Shown one piece after another: positions 26,020-35,354 of a stretch of DNA of 64,000 nucleotides; the stretch's first letter is position 1; each line of letters begins with the position of its first letter. The DNA comes from CAVXHQ01 sp963789535. Its GTDB lineage: Bacteria > Pseudomonadota > Alphaproteobacteria > Rhodobacterales > Rhodobacteraceae. The stretch is from positions 62,001-126,000 of the forward strand of contig CAWBKU010000004.1 in the NCBI GenBank assembly GCA_963789535.1, read 5' to 3'. The translations under genes were made by a program, and so were the position numbers. The notes beneath the pieces are model-generated. The model did no database searches and was not told where the DNA came from. It worked only from the letters and a program-made list of their open reading frames with translations.

Positions 26020-28090
26020 CTACTGCGGCGATTGCGCCCCGGGGCCAAGCCAGGGGCGCGCCTGCTTGATCGCCAGACGGCGGTCCGCGTCGAGCTTGAA
26101 CTCCACATCCATCGCGAATCCGTCCTGCCCGGTGGACCCGTAAAGCGGCGCGAAATGCGACTGGATCCGCGCCAGCGCGCGCACCAGTTCCGCGACCTCC
26201 GGCACCCGCATCACCGGCGCCCCGCCGCTCAGGTTCGAGGCGCGGATGCGGATCGTCACATAGGGCTGGATCGTTTGCAGCCCGCGGTTCTCCATCACCA
26301 GGAATTCCTCGGCGACGGCGGCTTCCCCGGGGTTCGTCACCCGGTCCTCGCCGACCTGCACGTTGACGTAATACCCCGGAAAGCTCTCGTAAAAGAGGTT
26401 CTTGGTGACGGCTACGCCATTGGCGGCCTCGTCGTCGTAGTTCTGGTGCACCAGCACGCCCATGGCGCAGGCCATGTGGTCGATGCGCCAGAATTCCCGC
26501 TCCTCGTAGGCGCGGAATGTCCACAGGCTCGCCCAGACCTGCCGGATGCTCTTTTCGATATGTCCCTCGTCCGGGCGGTGCGAATAGCTGTCGTAGAGGC
26601 CCGCGCCCGAGAACCCGACCATGTCCTCGGCATTGGCCGAACTGCGGCAGCGCGCCGTGACCCCGGCAGGGAACCGCGCCTGCAATTCACCCAGCGCGCC
26701 CAAGAGGTCCGGCGGCATCACCGCCTCCTTCCTGATGTTGCCCCGAAACGCCTTCAGCGCATCCTCGCGCACCGCATCGTCGTCGGCAAACCCCGGCGCG
26801 GCACGCATTTGCTGCGCTGCGGCATAAAGATCGTTCGCCTGCATGAACCGATCGTAGAAATGGAACGGCACGCCATAGCCCTGCCGCACGACCTCCGGCC
26901 CGAGAAGCGACAAGAGCTCGCCCATGTTCGCCGTCTTGGCGCCGAACGCCCCGAAATCGCCATGCCCCAGCGCCGACAGCGGCGCGATATCGCGACGGGC
27001 AAGGTCACGCACCGGGCGTTGCACGGCGACCGGCCGGCGCGCGGCATGGAATTCCTCGAGTTCGGCGCGGCTGGCAGGCCGCAGGTGCAGCGCGTCGGGC
27101 GTCACCTCGTAACGCACGATCCGGTCCAGATGCGCCGCGATATCGGGATGCACACCCGCGTCGCGCAGATAGGCGTTGGGGATCCCGCTCTGCTGTGCGC
27201 GCAGGTTCACATGGCTCAGCGGCGTCTGCGGCGCCTCGCTGAGGACACCGGCGACACGGGCGAGGTCGTTGGGAAGCTGGCGAAAGATCGCGATATCCGT
27301 CGCCGACGGCGGCCGCGGCGCCGACCCGTCGATCAGGCGCAGCCGCCCGAACGTGACGCCGAGGTTCAGCGGCGCATAGGTGACGCCGGCAAAGAGGTCG
27401 TCGGACAGGACGACCGGCACCGAGGCCGCGTCGAACGCCGCCCGTTCCGCCCCTGCCCGCTCCTCCTGCCCCGATCCCGAGGGGTGATAGGCAAGCTGTC
27501 CCGCCGCAAAGGGCATCGTCGCCGCGACCATATCGACCGCAAGGATCGCATGGGCTGCGGCCACGATGTCCGAGGGCCAGAACTCCACCGCATAGAGGCC
27601 GCGCGCGCCGTCCGCCCAGGGGAACGTCTCGTGCAGCACCACCGACCCCACGAGGAAATCGCGCCCGTCGTCGAAATAGGCCAGCCGGTTGAACGTCGGG
27701 ATATCAAGGCCGAGGCCGAGGATGTCGCGGGCGAAGTAATAGTGCAGCGCGTGGGTCCGGCTGTTCATGTAGTAAAGATGCGGTGTCGTGCGCAGCCCGA
27801 CGATCACGAACTTCACCTCGCGCACGCCCAGGGCACCCGGCACGTCGTCGCGTTGCGACAGCGCCTCGAAGGTGGCGCGGTCGGGCACGACCAGCGCCCC
27901 GTCGCGCGGATCGAGCGTCCCGGGCAGGCCGTCCGTGCCCCCCGCCATCGGCAAAAGCTGTTCGAGCGGCACCGGACGCACCGGCGGCTAGCACCCGCCC
28001 CTCCGGCCCCGACCCCGGCGCCAGATCGCGCCGCAGGTCGAGCGGCAGGACCGGCAGCATCGGCAGGTTCTGGATCGGCGCGCGGCGCAT
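26020..28090 (-). pseudogene. PEP/pyruvate-binding domain protein, one frameshift near the N-terminus
   Basis: A large protein (about 689 aa when repaired) whose C-terminal half resembles the ATP-grasp nucleotide-binding domain of phosphoenolpyruvate synthase/pyruvate phosphate dikinase: LGHGDFGAFGAKTANMGELL, VTARCRSSANAEDMVGFSGAGLYDSYSH and VDVEFKLDADRRLAIKQARPW-like end. The N-terminal half includes LSHVNLRAQQSGIPNAYLRD, recalling the phosphohistidine-domain region. The reading frame from the ATG at 28090 (MRRAPIQNLPML) ends in a shift near 27981-27988, where one extra base in GCCGCCGGTGCG separates GRVLAA from VRPVPLEQLLPMAGG. A GTG at 27981 could also start a shorter protein. It is located inside the pha cluster; substrate unknown. 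Confidence 0.75.
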
Positions 28091-28215
28091 GGCAATTCCC
28101 CCGGAGCGGTTTCCAATAGGACGCGGCGGCGGGCCGCATCCTTGGCGGCCATCGCCGGAAATCTACGCCGCGCGCCACCCCGCGCCGCCGGGATTAAGTC
28201 GGTATATCCGCCGCC

Positions 28216-30052
28216 TCAGGTGCCGTGCCGCGCCACCACATAGCTGCCGGGTGCGGCGCCAAGGCTCGGGTGCGCCGCATCCCCCGGCGTCCGCGCCGCG
28301 ACGAGCTTGCCCGAGTGCTTGCGCAACCAAGGCTCCCAGGTCGGCCACCACGAGCCTTCGTGCGCGTCGGCACCCGCGCGCCAGGCATCGGCGTCCAGCG
28401 TCAGGTCGGGGTTGGTCCAGTGCCCGTACTTCACCCGGCTCGGCGGGTTCACGATCCCCGCGATATGGCCAGAGCCTGCGAGGATGAAGGTCTTGTCGTC
28501 CGATCCCATCTGGCGGATCCCCGCATAGGAGGATTTCCACGCCGCGATATGATCCGTCTCGCAGGCGATGGCGCAGAGCGGCACGGTGACGTCGGCGATC
28601 CGCGCCACCTCGCCCGCGACCGGGAAACCGGCGGTGGCAAAGAGGTCGTTCTGGCACAGCCCCCGCAGATATTCGACCGCCATCGCGCCCGGCAGGTTCG
28701 TCCCGTCGCCGTTCCAGTAGAGCAGATCGAACGCGGGCGGCGTCTGGCCCATCATGTAGCTGCGGATCGCGGGCTGATAGATCAGGTCGTTCGAGCGCAG
28801 ATAGCTGAACGTGCGCGCCATGTAGAAGCTGTCGAGGATGCCGGTCTCCCGACATTCCGCCTCGATCCCGTCGAGGAAATCGTCGTTCAGGAAGACACCG
28901 ACCTCGCCCTGATCGGAAAAATCCGTGAGCGTGGTAAAGAACGTGGCAGACCTGACCGACGCATCGCCCCGCGCCTTCATCACCGCCAGCGTCATCGACA
29001 GCGTCGTGCCCGCGATGCAATAACCGATCGCGTTCACCTGTTCGGTCCCGGCGATCGCCTTGGTTTCCGCGATGGCGGTCAGCAACCCGTACTCGACGTA
29101 ATCGGTCATCGACGTCTCGCGATAGCCTGCATCGGGGTTCACCCAGGACACCACGAACAGCGTATAGCCCTGATCGACCACCCATTTGATGAACGAATTC
29201 TGCGGCTTGAGGTCGAGAATGTAGAATTTGTTGATCCACGGCGGAAACAGGACCAGCGGCGATCTCCCGCACCTTGTCGGTCGTCGGCGCATATTGGATC
29301 AGCTCGAACAGATGGTTGCGGAACACCACCTCGCCCGGGCTCGTGGCAAGGTTATCGCCGATGCGGAACGCGTCGCGGTCGGCCAGCGAGACGATCATGT
29401 CGCCGTCATGCGACTCGAGATCGGAGATCAGGTTCTCGAGGCCCTGCACCAGACTCTCGCCCTCGGTTTCCGCCGCCCGCTCCAGCGCATCGGGGTTGGT
29501 GGCGAGGAAATTCGTCGGCGCATAGAGGTCGACGATCTGGCGCGCGAAATAGTCCAGACGCTTGCGTTCGCGTGCGTCCAGCCCCTCGACCGCGCCCACC
29601 GCCTTCTGAACGGCCTCTGCGTTTACCAGATATTGGTGCTTGATGAAGTTAAAGTAGGGATGCGTCTCCCACAGCGGGTTCGCGAAACGGCGGTCCGGAG
29701 GAGAGGCGGCGTCGGATTTCGGCGCCGTCAGGCTGCCCTGCGCCAGCGCGGTTTGCGCCTCGACGTAATGTTTCACCGTCTTGGACCAGTATTCCATCTG
29801 GCTCTCGATGATCCTGGCGGGATTGGCGATCCACTCCTGCATATAGGCGGCGCCCGCCTTGGCATAGAGGTCCATCGACGGGCCCTGAAGTGCGGCAGGA
29901 ACGGCACGCGGCGATGCAAGTGCAGAAAGTAGACGTTGTGTTAACGCTTCTATCCGTGCCAGGTTTGCCTCGAGTTTTTCGAGTTCGACGCCTGTTTTCG
30001 CATCGGTTTCAGGGCCCTTTGCCTTATCGTCACCGGAGTTCTGTGTTGTCAT
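28216..30052 (-). pseudogene. phaC: class I poly(3-hydroxyalkanoate) synthase, one frameshift
   Basis: Polymerises 3-hydroxyacyl-CoA into PHB. N-terminal part from MTTQNSGDDKAKG includes NPLWETHPYFNFIKHQYLV and FRNHLFELIQYAPTTDKVREI; the catalytic part follows with PLVLFPPWINKFYILDLKP, GYCIAGTT (the lipase-like box with the catalytic Cys), and GSGHIAGIVNPP containing the His. Between them, near 29260, an extra G in GAGATCGCCGCTGG shifts the frame. Repaired length is about 611 aa, normal for class I. The gene is divergent from phaZ. Given full conservation on both sides, a sequencing error is as likely as a broken synthase. Confidence 0.88.
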
Positions 30053-30072
30053 GACGAAACGAGGCCCTATTT

Positions 30073-30085
30073 TGCAGTTGCAGCA
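30073..30085. promoter_or_regulatory. TGC-rich element between divergent phaC and phaZ
   Basis: TGCAGTTGCAGCA lies in the 105-base gap between the two start codons, 21 bases upstream of phaC. It contains two TGCAG half-sites of the kind PhaR recognises but not the exact CTGC-N3-GCAG. A GC-rich 12-bp palindrome (CGGCCATGGCCG, 30099-30110) follows. Regulatory role inferred. Confidence 0.4.
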
Positions 30086-30157
30086 TCCGACCGGCCCGCG
30101 GCCATGGCCGGATGAGAGACGTCCGAGCCGCGCGAAGCAGAAGCCCGAGGTCCATTC

Positions 30158-31492
30158 ATGAAGTATATGGTTTCCTACGACCTGATGGAAAGCATGCGTA
30201 ACGCCAATCAGTGGATGGGGGCGACCGCACGCGCCTGGGGCAACGCGCCGATCATGGCGATGACGGCCAATCCGCTGGTCGAATGGACCAAGGCATGGGG
30301 CGAAGTGACCGAGCGCTCGTTCGCCCGCATGGTGAGCAAGCCCGACTGGAACATCCCCACCGTCGCGGGCACCGACGGGCGCGACCACACCGTCCGCGTG
30401 ATGAAACTCGTCGAGGCGCCGTTCGGCGACCTCATCCACTTCAAGGTGGCGGGCCGCGAGCCGAAGAAGCGCCGCGTCCTCGTCGTGGCGCCGATGTCGG
30501 GGCATTACGCCACGCTTCTGCGCAAGACGGTCGTGTCGCTGATCCCCGATTGCGAGGTCTTCGTCACCGACTGGCACAATGCGCGCGACATTCCGGTGTC
30601 GGCGGGCAAGTTCGACGTCGAGGATTACACCCTCTACCTCGTGAACTTCATGCAGCACCTCGGCGCCGACCTGCACGTCGTCGCCGTCTGTCAGCCGGTG
30701 CCGCTCGCCCTCGCCGCGACCGCCTATCTCGCAGAAGAGGATCCGGCCGCCCAGCCCAAGAGCCTCACCCTGATCGGCGGCCCCGTCGACCCCGAGGCGA
30801 ACCACACCGACGTGACCGATTTCGGCCGTTCGGTGACGATGGGCCTGCTCGAGGAGACGATGATTCAGCGCGTCGGGTTCAAGTACAAGGGTGTCGGCCG
30901 CATGGTCTATCCCGGCCTGCTGCAACTGGCCTCGTTCATCTCGATGAACCACGAGACGCACGCGAACGCCTTTCAGAACCAGATCATCCGCGTCGCCAAG
31001 GGCGAGGCCTCCGACCACGACAAGCATAACGCCTTCTACGACGAATATCTCTCGGTCATGGACATGACGTCCGAGTTCTACCTCTCGACCGTCGAGCGCA
31101 TCTTCAAGAACCGCGAAATCGCGCGCAATGCGTTCACGGTGGCCGGTCGCGCCATCGACATCGGCAAGATCACCACCGTCGCCGTGCACATCGTCGAGGG
31201 CGAGGAGGACGACATTTCCGCGCCCGGCCAGTGCCTTGCCGCGCTCGACCTGCTGACCGGCCTGCCGAAATCGAAAAAGGCCGCGCATCTGGAGCGCGGC
31301 GCGGGACATTACGGCATCTTTGCCGGGCGAAGCTGGCGCGAGAATATCCGCCCGCTGGTCCTCAAGTTCATCGACGCCCACGCAGGCGAGGCGCCGGCCC
31401 GTGCCAAGGGCCGCCGGATCACGGCGGCGAACGTCGATGCACCGGCGAGTGCCGGCGATCCGCCGAAGGGCAAGGGCGCGCTCCCGGTCTGA
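30158..31492 (+). CDS. phaZ: intracellular PHB depolymerase
   Basis: A 444-aa depolymerase of the intracellular granule-associated type. It starts MKYMVSYDLMESMRNANQWMG, has RRVLVVAPMSGHYATLLRKTV, DWHNARDIPVSAGKFDVEDY and the nucleophile region HVVAVCQPVPLALAA, where a Cys replaces the usual lipase Ser as in this family, and ends with HLERGAGHYGIFAGRSWR carrying the His. No signal peptide, consistent with cytosolic granules. GAGG lies about 8 bases before the ATG. It is divergent from phaC, the standard arrangement in this order. Confidence 0.95.
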   Translation: MKYMVSYDLMESMRNANQWMGATARAWGNAPIMAMTANPLVEWTKAWGEVTERSFARMVSKPDWNIPTVAGTDGRDHTVRVMKLVEAPFGDLIHFKVAGREPKKRRVLVVAPMSGHYATLLRKTVVSLIPDCEVFVTDWHNARDIPVSAGKFDVEDYTLYLVNFMQHLGADLHVVAVCQPVPLALAATAYLAEEDPAAQPKSLTLIGGPVDPEANHTDVTDFGRSVTMGLLEETMIQRVGFKYKGVGRMVYPGLLQLASFISMNHETHANAFQNQIIRVAKGEASDHDKHNAFYDEYLSVMDMTSEFYLSTVERIFKNREIARNAFTVAGRAIDIGKITTVAVHIVEGEEDDISAPGQCLAALDLLTGLPKSKKAAHLERGAGHYGIFAGRSWRENIRPLVLKFIDAHAGEAPARAKGRRITAANVDAPASAGDPPKGKGALPV

Positions 31493-31504
31493 GGGCACGG
31501 CGTC

Positions 31505-32215
31505 CTAGCGCAGCACCATCGGCTGGCTCAGCCAAGCCTCGAGGAGGGCCGTGACGACCCGCGACTGCTCGAGCGTCGGCAGATGTCCGGCGTCGGCCAC
31601 CATCTCGAGCCGTGCGTCGGGCACCAGATCCTGCATGAACTGCTGCCGCCGTTCGGGATAGACCGGATCCTCGGCACCTCCGACGATCATGAGGGGCTGC
31701 CGCATCCGGCGCAGCACATCGGTCTGGTCGCGCCTGCGCTGCATTGCCCGGCTCTGCGCGACGAAGGCGTCGGCGCCCAGTGCCACCGCCATCTCGCGCA
31801 CCAGGTCGAGAATGTCGCGCCGGTGCGCCGTCGCGGCGAGCGCCGAGGCGGGCAGTTCATGCGCCACCACGTCGTCCATCCGTCCCATCCGGGCGGCGAT
31901 GATCATCGGCTCGCGCGCCGAGGCCTCCTGCGGGCTCACCGGAAGCGGTGACGACGCGATCAGCGCCAGCCGCGACACCCGCTCTGGCGCCCGGCGCACC
32001 AGTTCGAGGGCGACCATCCCGCCGTATCCCGCCCCGGCGAGCGCGAAACGCGGCGGCAGCACACCAAGCAGCGAAGAGGCCACCTCCTCGATCCGCTCGG
32101 CCAGATGCACCGGCGCCACGGTGACGGCGCGGCGCCGCGACAGGACGGCGATCTGGCCGTGAAACACCCGCGCATCGCAGAGCATCGGCGGCAACAGGAC
32201 GAGCGGCTCGCGCAT
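31505..32215 (-). CDS. alpha/beta hydrolase
   Basis: A 236-aa alpha/beta fold hydrolase: LVLLPPMLCDARVFHGQ (oxyanion strand), FALAGAGYGGMVALELVRRAP at the nucleophile elbow, PLMIVGGAEDPVYP (acid) and VADAGHLPTLEQ (His). Notably the elbow reads GAGYGG: the usual Ser/Cys/Asp nucleophile is replaced by Tyr or lies elsewhere, so activity is uncertain. The stop lies 12 bases from the convergent phaZ stop. Substrate unknown. Confidence 0.8.
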   Translation of the reverse strand: MREPLVLLPPMLCDARVFHGQIAVLSRRRAVTVAPVHLAERIEEVASSLLGVLPPRFALAGAGYGGMVALELVRRAPERVSRLALIASSPLPVSPQEASAREPMIIAARMGRMDDVVAHELPASALAATAHRRDILDLVREMAVALGADAFVAQSRAMQRRRDQTDVLRRMRQPLMIVGGAEDPVYPERRQQFMQDLVPDARLEMVADAGHLPTLEQSRVVTALLEAWLSQPMVLR

Positions 32216-32291
32216 CGGGGGGCCTTTGGCAGGGGACGCGCGGATGGTCCGGGGCGCATTGGCGCGACCAAAGCGGTTGCGGCGGAAGAGG

Positions 32292-32921
32292 TCAACCGTC
32301 CAGCGCCATTCCCCGGAGCGCCGGAAAGTCGGCATAGCGTGCCGACCGCAGTGCCGCCGCCTCGGCCGGATCTTCCCCGCGGGAAAGAAGCGTGCCGCGG
32401 GGGGCCACATAGCTCGCGATCTTGCGCCAGGGCTCGGGCCGCCACGACAGGTTGAACGCGCAGAGCTTGGGAAAGAACCACATCTCGGAATAGGGCAGAT
32501 GATCGTGGACCCACCACGCCAGATCGCGCCAGTCGCGCCCCTGCGCATAACGGTCGGCGAACCAGGGGATCACCACCGTCGCCCCCGCGACGACGGCATG
32601 CGGGCTGTCCCAGATGTGGCACTCCTCGGGGTGGTCGTTTCGCGAACAGTTCAGCTTGTGCGCATTGCCAAAGGCATTGACCTGCCCCGAGCGATACCCC
32701 GACCGCAACGTGACCCGCCCGAACGTCTCCTCCAGCGGATCGAGAAGCGTGGTCGCGAACGCCCGCCCCCGCTCGATCACCAGCGCCGGATCGTCAGGCA
32801 CGTTCGTGAGGCCGTTCAGCGCCGCGATCTCGGAATAGAGGAAATCGCGGAGAAAGAAGTGCCGCGACAGCCGCACCCGCCCGAGGTCTTCGAGGCCGCG
32901 CATGGACGCTGGCTTGCGCAT
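32292..32921 (-). CDS. conserved protein with peptidase M15-like N-terminal part
   Basis: A 209-aa protein beginning MRKPASMRGLEDLGRV, with HFFLRDFLYSEIAALNGLTNVPDD and LLDPLEETFGRVTLRSGYRSGQVN, which closely echo the N-terminal half of M15 (D-Ala-D-Ala carboxypeptidase-like) domains. The canonical SxHxxGxAxD zinc motif is absent; in its place is NDHPEECHIWD, whose two His and the Asp may still bind metal. The C-terminal half (RDWRDLAWWVHDHLPYSEMWFFPKLCAFNLSW) is well conserved in character. Catalytic activity is uncertain. GGAAAGGG precedes the start by 8 bases. Confidence 0.7.
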   Translation of the reverse strand: MRKPASMRGLEDLGRVRLSRHFFLRDFLYSEIAALNGLTNVPDDPALVIERGRAFATTLLDPLEETFGRVTLRSGYRSGQVNAFGNAHKLNCSRNDHPEECHIWDSPHAVVAGATVVIPWFADRYAQGRDWRDLAWWVHDHLPYSEMWFFPKLCAFNLSWRPEPWRKIASYVAPRGTLLSRGEDPAEAAALRSARYADFPALRGMALDG

Positions 32922-33003
32922 ATCGATGCCCTTTCCGGCCTCTGTCCTGTCGGGAAACCTTACCCACGGATAAGGTGTCCGGCCCCGCCGTCCACCCTGC
33001 CCC

Positions 33004-33082
33004 GTAGGATGGGGTTCCACCCCATCGCGCTCCGATACGCTCGCCTACCGCTACCCGTATCAGCCCGTAGGATAGGGTTCCC
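33004..33082. repeat. dispersed GATGGGG palindrome, two copies
   Basis: GTAGGATGGGG/TTCCA/CCCCATC (33004-33026) forms a clean 7-bp hairpin and a decayed copy, GTAGGATAGGGTTCCCC, follows at 33066. The pair occupies the gap between two minus-strand genes. Same family as the copies at 16898-16964 and 42245-42305. Confidence 0.75.
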
Positions 33083-33090
33083 CCCCCCCC

Positions 33091-33825
33091 TCACGCCCCG
33101 ACCACATCCGCCACCGCCGCCCCGATCAGCGCCAGACACCCCGGATCCGAAAACCGGTGATCCGCCCCCTTCACCAACGTCAGCCGGATGTCCGGCCCCG
33201 CCGCATGATCCAGCAGTCGCACCGCCTCGGCCTGCGGCACTTCCGCATCCGCCGTGCCCTGCAACATCCTGACGGGGAACGGCAATCCGAGGGGCCGGTC
33301 CATCACCCGCCGCGCCGCCCCCTCTTCGATCAGTCGTCCCGTGATGACATAGGGATCGCCATAATCGGACGGCAGCGCCAGCAGCCCCTCGGCGGCAAGG
33401 CGCGCCCGCTGCGCCGCCGACAGGCCCGCCGCCATCCGGCCGGTGAAATCCGGCGCCGCCGCGATCGTCACCAGCCCCGCCACCCTCTCGGCCCGCTCCC
33501 GCGCGATCAGCAGCGAAATCCACCCCCCCATCGAACTGCCCACCAGAATCTGGCGCCCCTCCAGCCGCCCGAGGACCGCCAGCGCATCCTCATACCAGTC
33601 GCCGATACACCCGTCCTCGAACCGACCGCCGCTGATGCCGTGCCCGGAATAGTCGAACCGCGTAAAGGCCCGCCCCCGCGGGCCGCACCAGTCGCGCAGG
33701 AACAGCGCCTTCGTCCCCTCCATGTCCGACCGGAACCCGCCGAGGAACATCACCCCCGGCGCCGTCCCCGGCACATATTCCATCGCCAGATCGCGCCCCT
33801 CCGCACTGGTGAACCGCTCGATCAT
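33091..33825 (-). CDS. alpha/beta hydrolase (ABHD10-like)
   Basis: A 244-aa alpha/beta hydrolase of the type related to ABHD10: GVMFLGGFRSDMEGTKALFL, FTRFDYSGHGISGGRF, nucleophile elbow VGSSMGGWISLL (Ser), RMLQGTADAEVP (Asp) and LVKGADHRFSDP (His). All triad residues are present. Start at 33825 is fixed by GGAGG 5 bases upstream. No signal peptide. Likely an esterase or thioesterase in the cytosol; substrate not predictable. Confidence 0.87.
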   Translation of the reverse strand: MIERFTSAEGRDLAMEYVPGTAPGVMFLGGFRSDMEGTKALFLRDWCGPRGRAFTRFDYSGHGISGGRFEDGCIGDWYEDALAVLGRLEGRQILVGSSMGGWISLLIARERAERVAGLVTIAAAPDFTGRMAAGLSAAQRARLAAEGLLALPSDYGDPYVITGRLIEEGAARRVMDRPLGLPFPVRMLQGTADAEVPQAEAVRLLDHAAGPDIRLTLVKGADHRFSDPGCLALIGAAVADVVGA

Positions 33826-33918
33826 ACCGCCTCCCGCATCCCTGCTACCCACCCTGACGCGTCGCCGGCCGCGCCTCCAGCCCGAATTTGTACCGCGCTC
33901 AAGTTACCCTCTTGTCAC

Positions 33919-33942
33919 GTGACTATACAGTCACCTATAGTC
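33919..33942. promoter_or_regulatory. nested inverted repeats upstream of the ArsR-SRPBCC gene
   Basis: GTGACT-ATAC-AGTCAC (33919-33934) overlaps GACTATA-N8-TATAGTC (33921-33942), ending 8 bases before the start codon. Both are perfect. The overlap with the expected promoter and ribosome-binding zone suggests an autoregulatory operator for the ArsR-type domain. Confidence 0.6.
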
Positions 33943-33949
33943 GATTCCC

Positions 33950-34693
33950 ATGGACACCCTCTTCAAGGCCCTCAACGACCCCGCCCGCCGCGCCCTGCTC
34001 GATGCGCTGCGGACCCGCGACGGCCAGACCCTCACCGACCTCGAGGCGCACCTCGCCATGACGCGCTTCGGCGTGATGAAGCATCTCCGCGTCCTCGAGG
34101 GCGCCCACCTGATCCTGACCCGCAAGGTCGGGCGGTTCAAATACCACTACCTCAACGCGGCGCCGATGCAGGACATGATCGACCGCTGGGTCGCTCCGTT
34201 CCTTCAGGTGCAGGCCCGCGCCCTGAACGACCTGAAACACAAACTGGAAAGAGAGACCGACATGGGAAAACCCGACTTCATGATGCAGACCTTCATCCGC
34301 TGCACCCAGGATGCCCTCTGGGACGCGCTGACCCGCGCCGACGACATGGCCGCCTACCATTTCTTCTGCCGCACCGTGAAGGGCGACGCGCAGGTCGGCC
34401 AGCCGACGGATTTCGTCCGACCGGACGGCAGCGTGATGCTGCGCCAGACGACCACCGCGCTCGACCCCAAGAGCCGGATCGCGATGACGTTTCAGCCGCT
34501 CTACATGGACCCGCCGGGCGCCACGACGCACATGGTCTACCTGATCGAGCCGCAGGGCGACGCCTGCAAGCTCACCATCGAGCATTACGACCTGCCCGCC
34601 GATGCGACCGGCATCACCGAAGGCTGGGCGCGGCTCGCCGCCTCGCTCAAGAGCTGGCTCGAAACCGGCACCGCCCTGCGCGCCGCCGCCTGA
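33950..34693 (+). CDS. ArsR-type regulator fused to an SRPBCC (AHSA1-like) domain
   Basis: A 247-aa two-domain protein. Residues 1-90 are a winged helix-turn-helix (LFKALNDPARRALLDALRTRDGQTLTDLEAHL, FGVMKHLRVLEGAHLI), and 105-240 an SRPBCC hydrophobic-pocket domain (FIRCTQDALWDALTRADDMAAYHFF, GWARLAASLKSWLETG). In many genomes these are separate adjacent genes; here they are fused. There is no cysteine-rich metal site, so it senses an organic ligand rather than arsenite. A MAPEG gene follows 10 bases later. The ATG lies next to a palindromic site. Confidence 0.88.
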   Translation: MDTLFKALNDPARRALLDALRTRDGQTLTDLEAHLAMTRFGVMKHLRVLEGAHLILTRKVGRFKYHYLNAAPMQDMIDRWVAPFLQVQARALNDLKHKLERETDMGKPDFMMQTFIRCTQDALWDALTRADDMAAYHFFCRTVKGDAQVGQPTDFVRPDGSVMLRQTTTALDPKSRIAMTFQPLYMDPPGATTHMVYLIEPQGDACKLTIEHYDLPADATGITEGWARLAASLKSWLETGTALRAAA

Positions 34694-34703
34694 GGGGAAT
34701 GTC

Positions 34704-35108
34704 ATGCAGAACCCGATCGAACTGACCCTGCTGATCTGGCTGATGGTTCTGGCCGCCTCGCTCTGGATCCCGTTCGTCGTCGGCGCCAATCTCTCGCCGG
34801 CCAGGAATGCCGACTTCACCCGCCCGCTCGACCCCTCGGTGCACCCGGCCTGGACGCACCGCGCCTGGCGGGCGCATCTGAACCTGCTCGAACAGGCGGT
34901 CCCCTTCGCCGCCCTGACCCTCGTCGTCGACCGGCTCGACGGCTTCACCGCGCTGACCGCGGCCACGAGCATCGCGTTCCTCGTCCTCCGCCTCGCCCAT
35001 GCAGCCGGGATGATCTCCGGCGTCGCGGGCTTTCCAGTGCGCCCGATGATCTTCACGGCCGGCTGGCTTTGCTGCCTCCTGATGGCCTACGCCGCCCTGA
35101 GTGCCTGA
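34704..35108 (+). CDS. MAPEG family membrane protein
   Basis: A 134-aa protein with four hydrophobic segments and the family hallmark HRAWRAHLNLLEQAVPFAAL near residue 50, where glutathione-binding residues lie in eukaryotic members. It follows the ArsR-SRPBCC gene by 10 bases and is probably its regulated partner. GAGGGGAA precedes the ATG. Function in bacteria is not settled; glutathione-linked detoxification is possible. Confidence 0.85.
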   Translation: MQNPIELTLLIWLMVLAASLWIPFVVGANLSPARNADFTRPLDPSVHPAWTHRAWRAHLNLLEQAVPFAALTLVVDRLDGFTALTAATSIAFLVLRLAHAAGMISGVAGFPVRPMIFTAGWLCCLLMAYAALSA

Positions 35109-35120
35109 CCTGGCGGCTTT

Positions 35121-35168
35121 TTCTTGCCCCAAATACCTCCCGCCGGAGGCGCACGCCCGCCTCCGGCG
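35121..35168. terminator. CCAAATACC motif followed by a 10-bp hairpin
   Basis: TTCTTGCCCCAAATACCTCC leads into CGCCGGAGGC/GCCTCCGGCG (35141-35150 and 35159-35168), a perfect 10-bp stem with an eight-base loop, 32 bases after the MAPEG stop. The T-rich part comes before the stem, so it is not a textbook terminator on this strand, yet position and strength fit an end-of-transcript hairpin. A related copy lies at 24553. Confidence 0.6.
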
Positions 35169-35354
35169 ATCCCCTCTCCCGGGACGCGCCCCTTGCACCG
35201 CGCAGCGGTGCCGCGCCCAACCGGAGGAGCGGCGCAGCCGCGACGACGGGCGGGAGCGTCCCGTCTTGACATCGCCTGCGGCCCGCCGGACAACGCCCCC
35301 GACATACCCGCAACCGGGCGCACCTGTTGGCGCCGAACCGTCGAGGAGCCGCAG

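Noticed and set aside
18463..29262. Programmed frameshifting or GATC-methylation-linked base-calling error as the cause of the indels
   Set aside because: Two breaks follow GATC but the others do not, and no slippery sequence with a downstream structure is common to them.
28163..31498. A 1111-residue minus-strand protein
   Set aside because: It joins antisense of phaZ with the N-terminal part of PhaC; only the part from 30052 downward matches a family.
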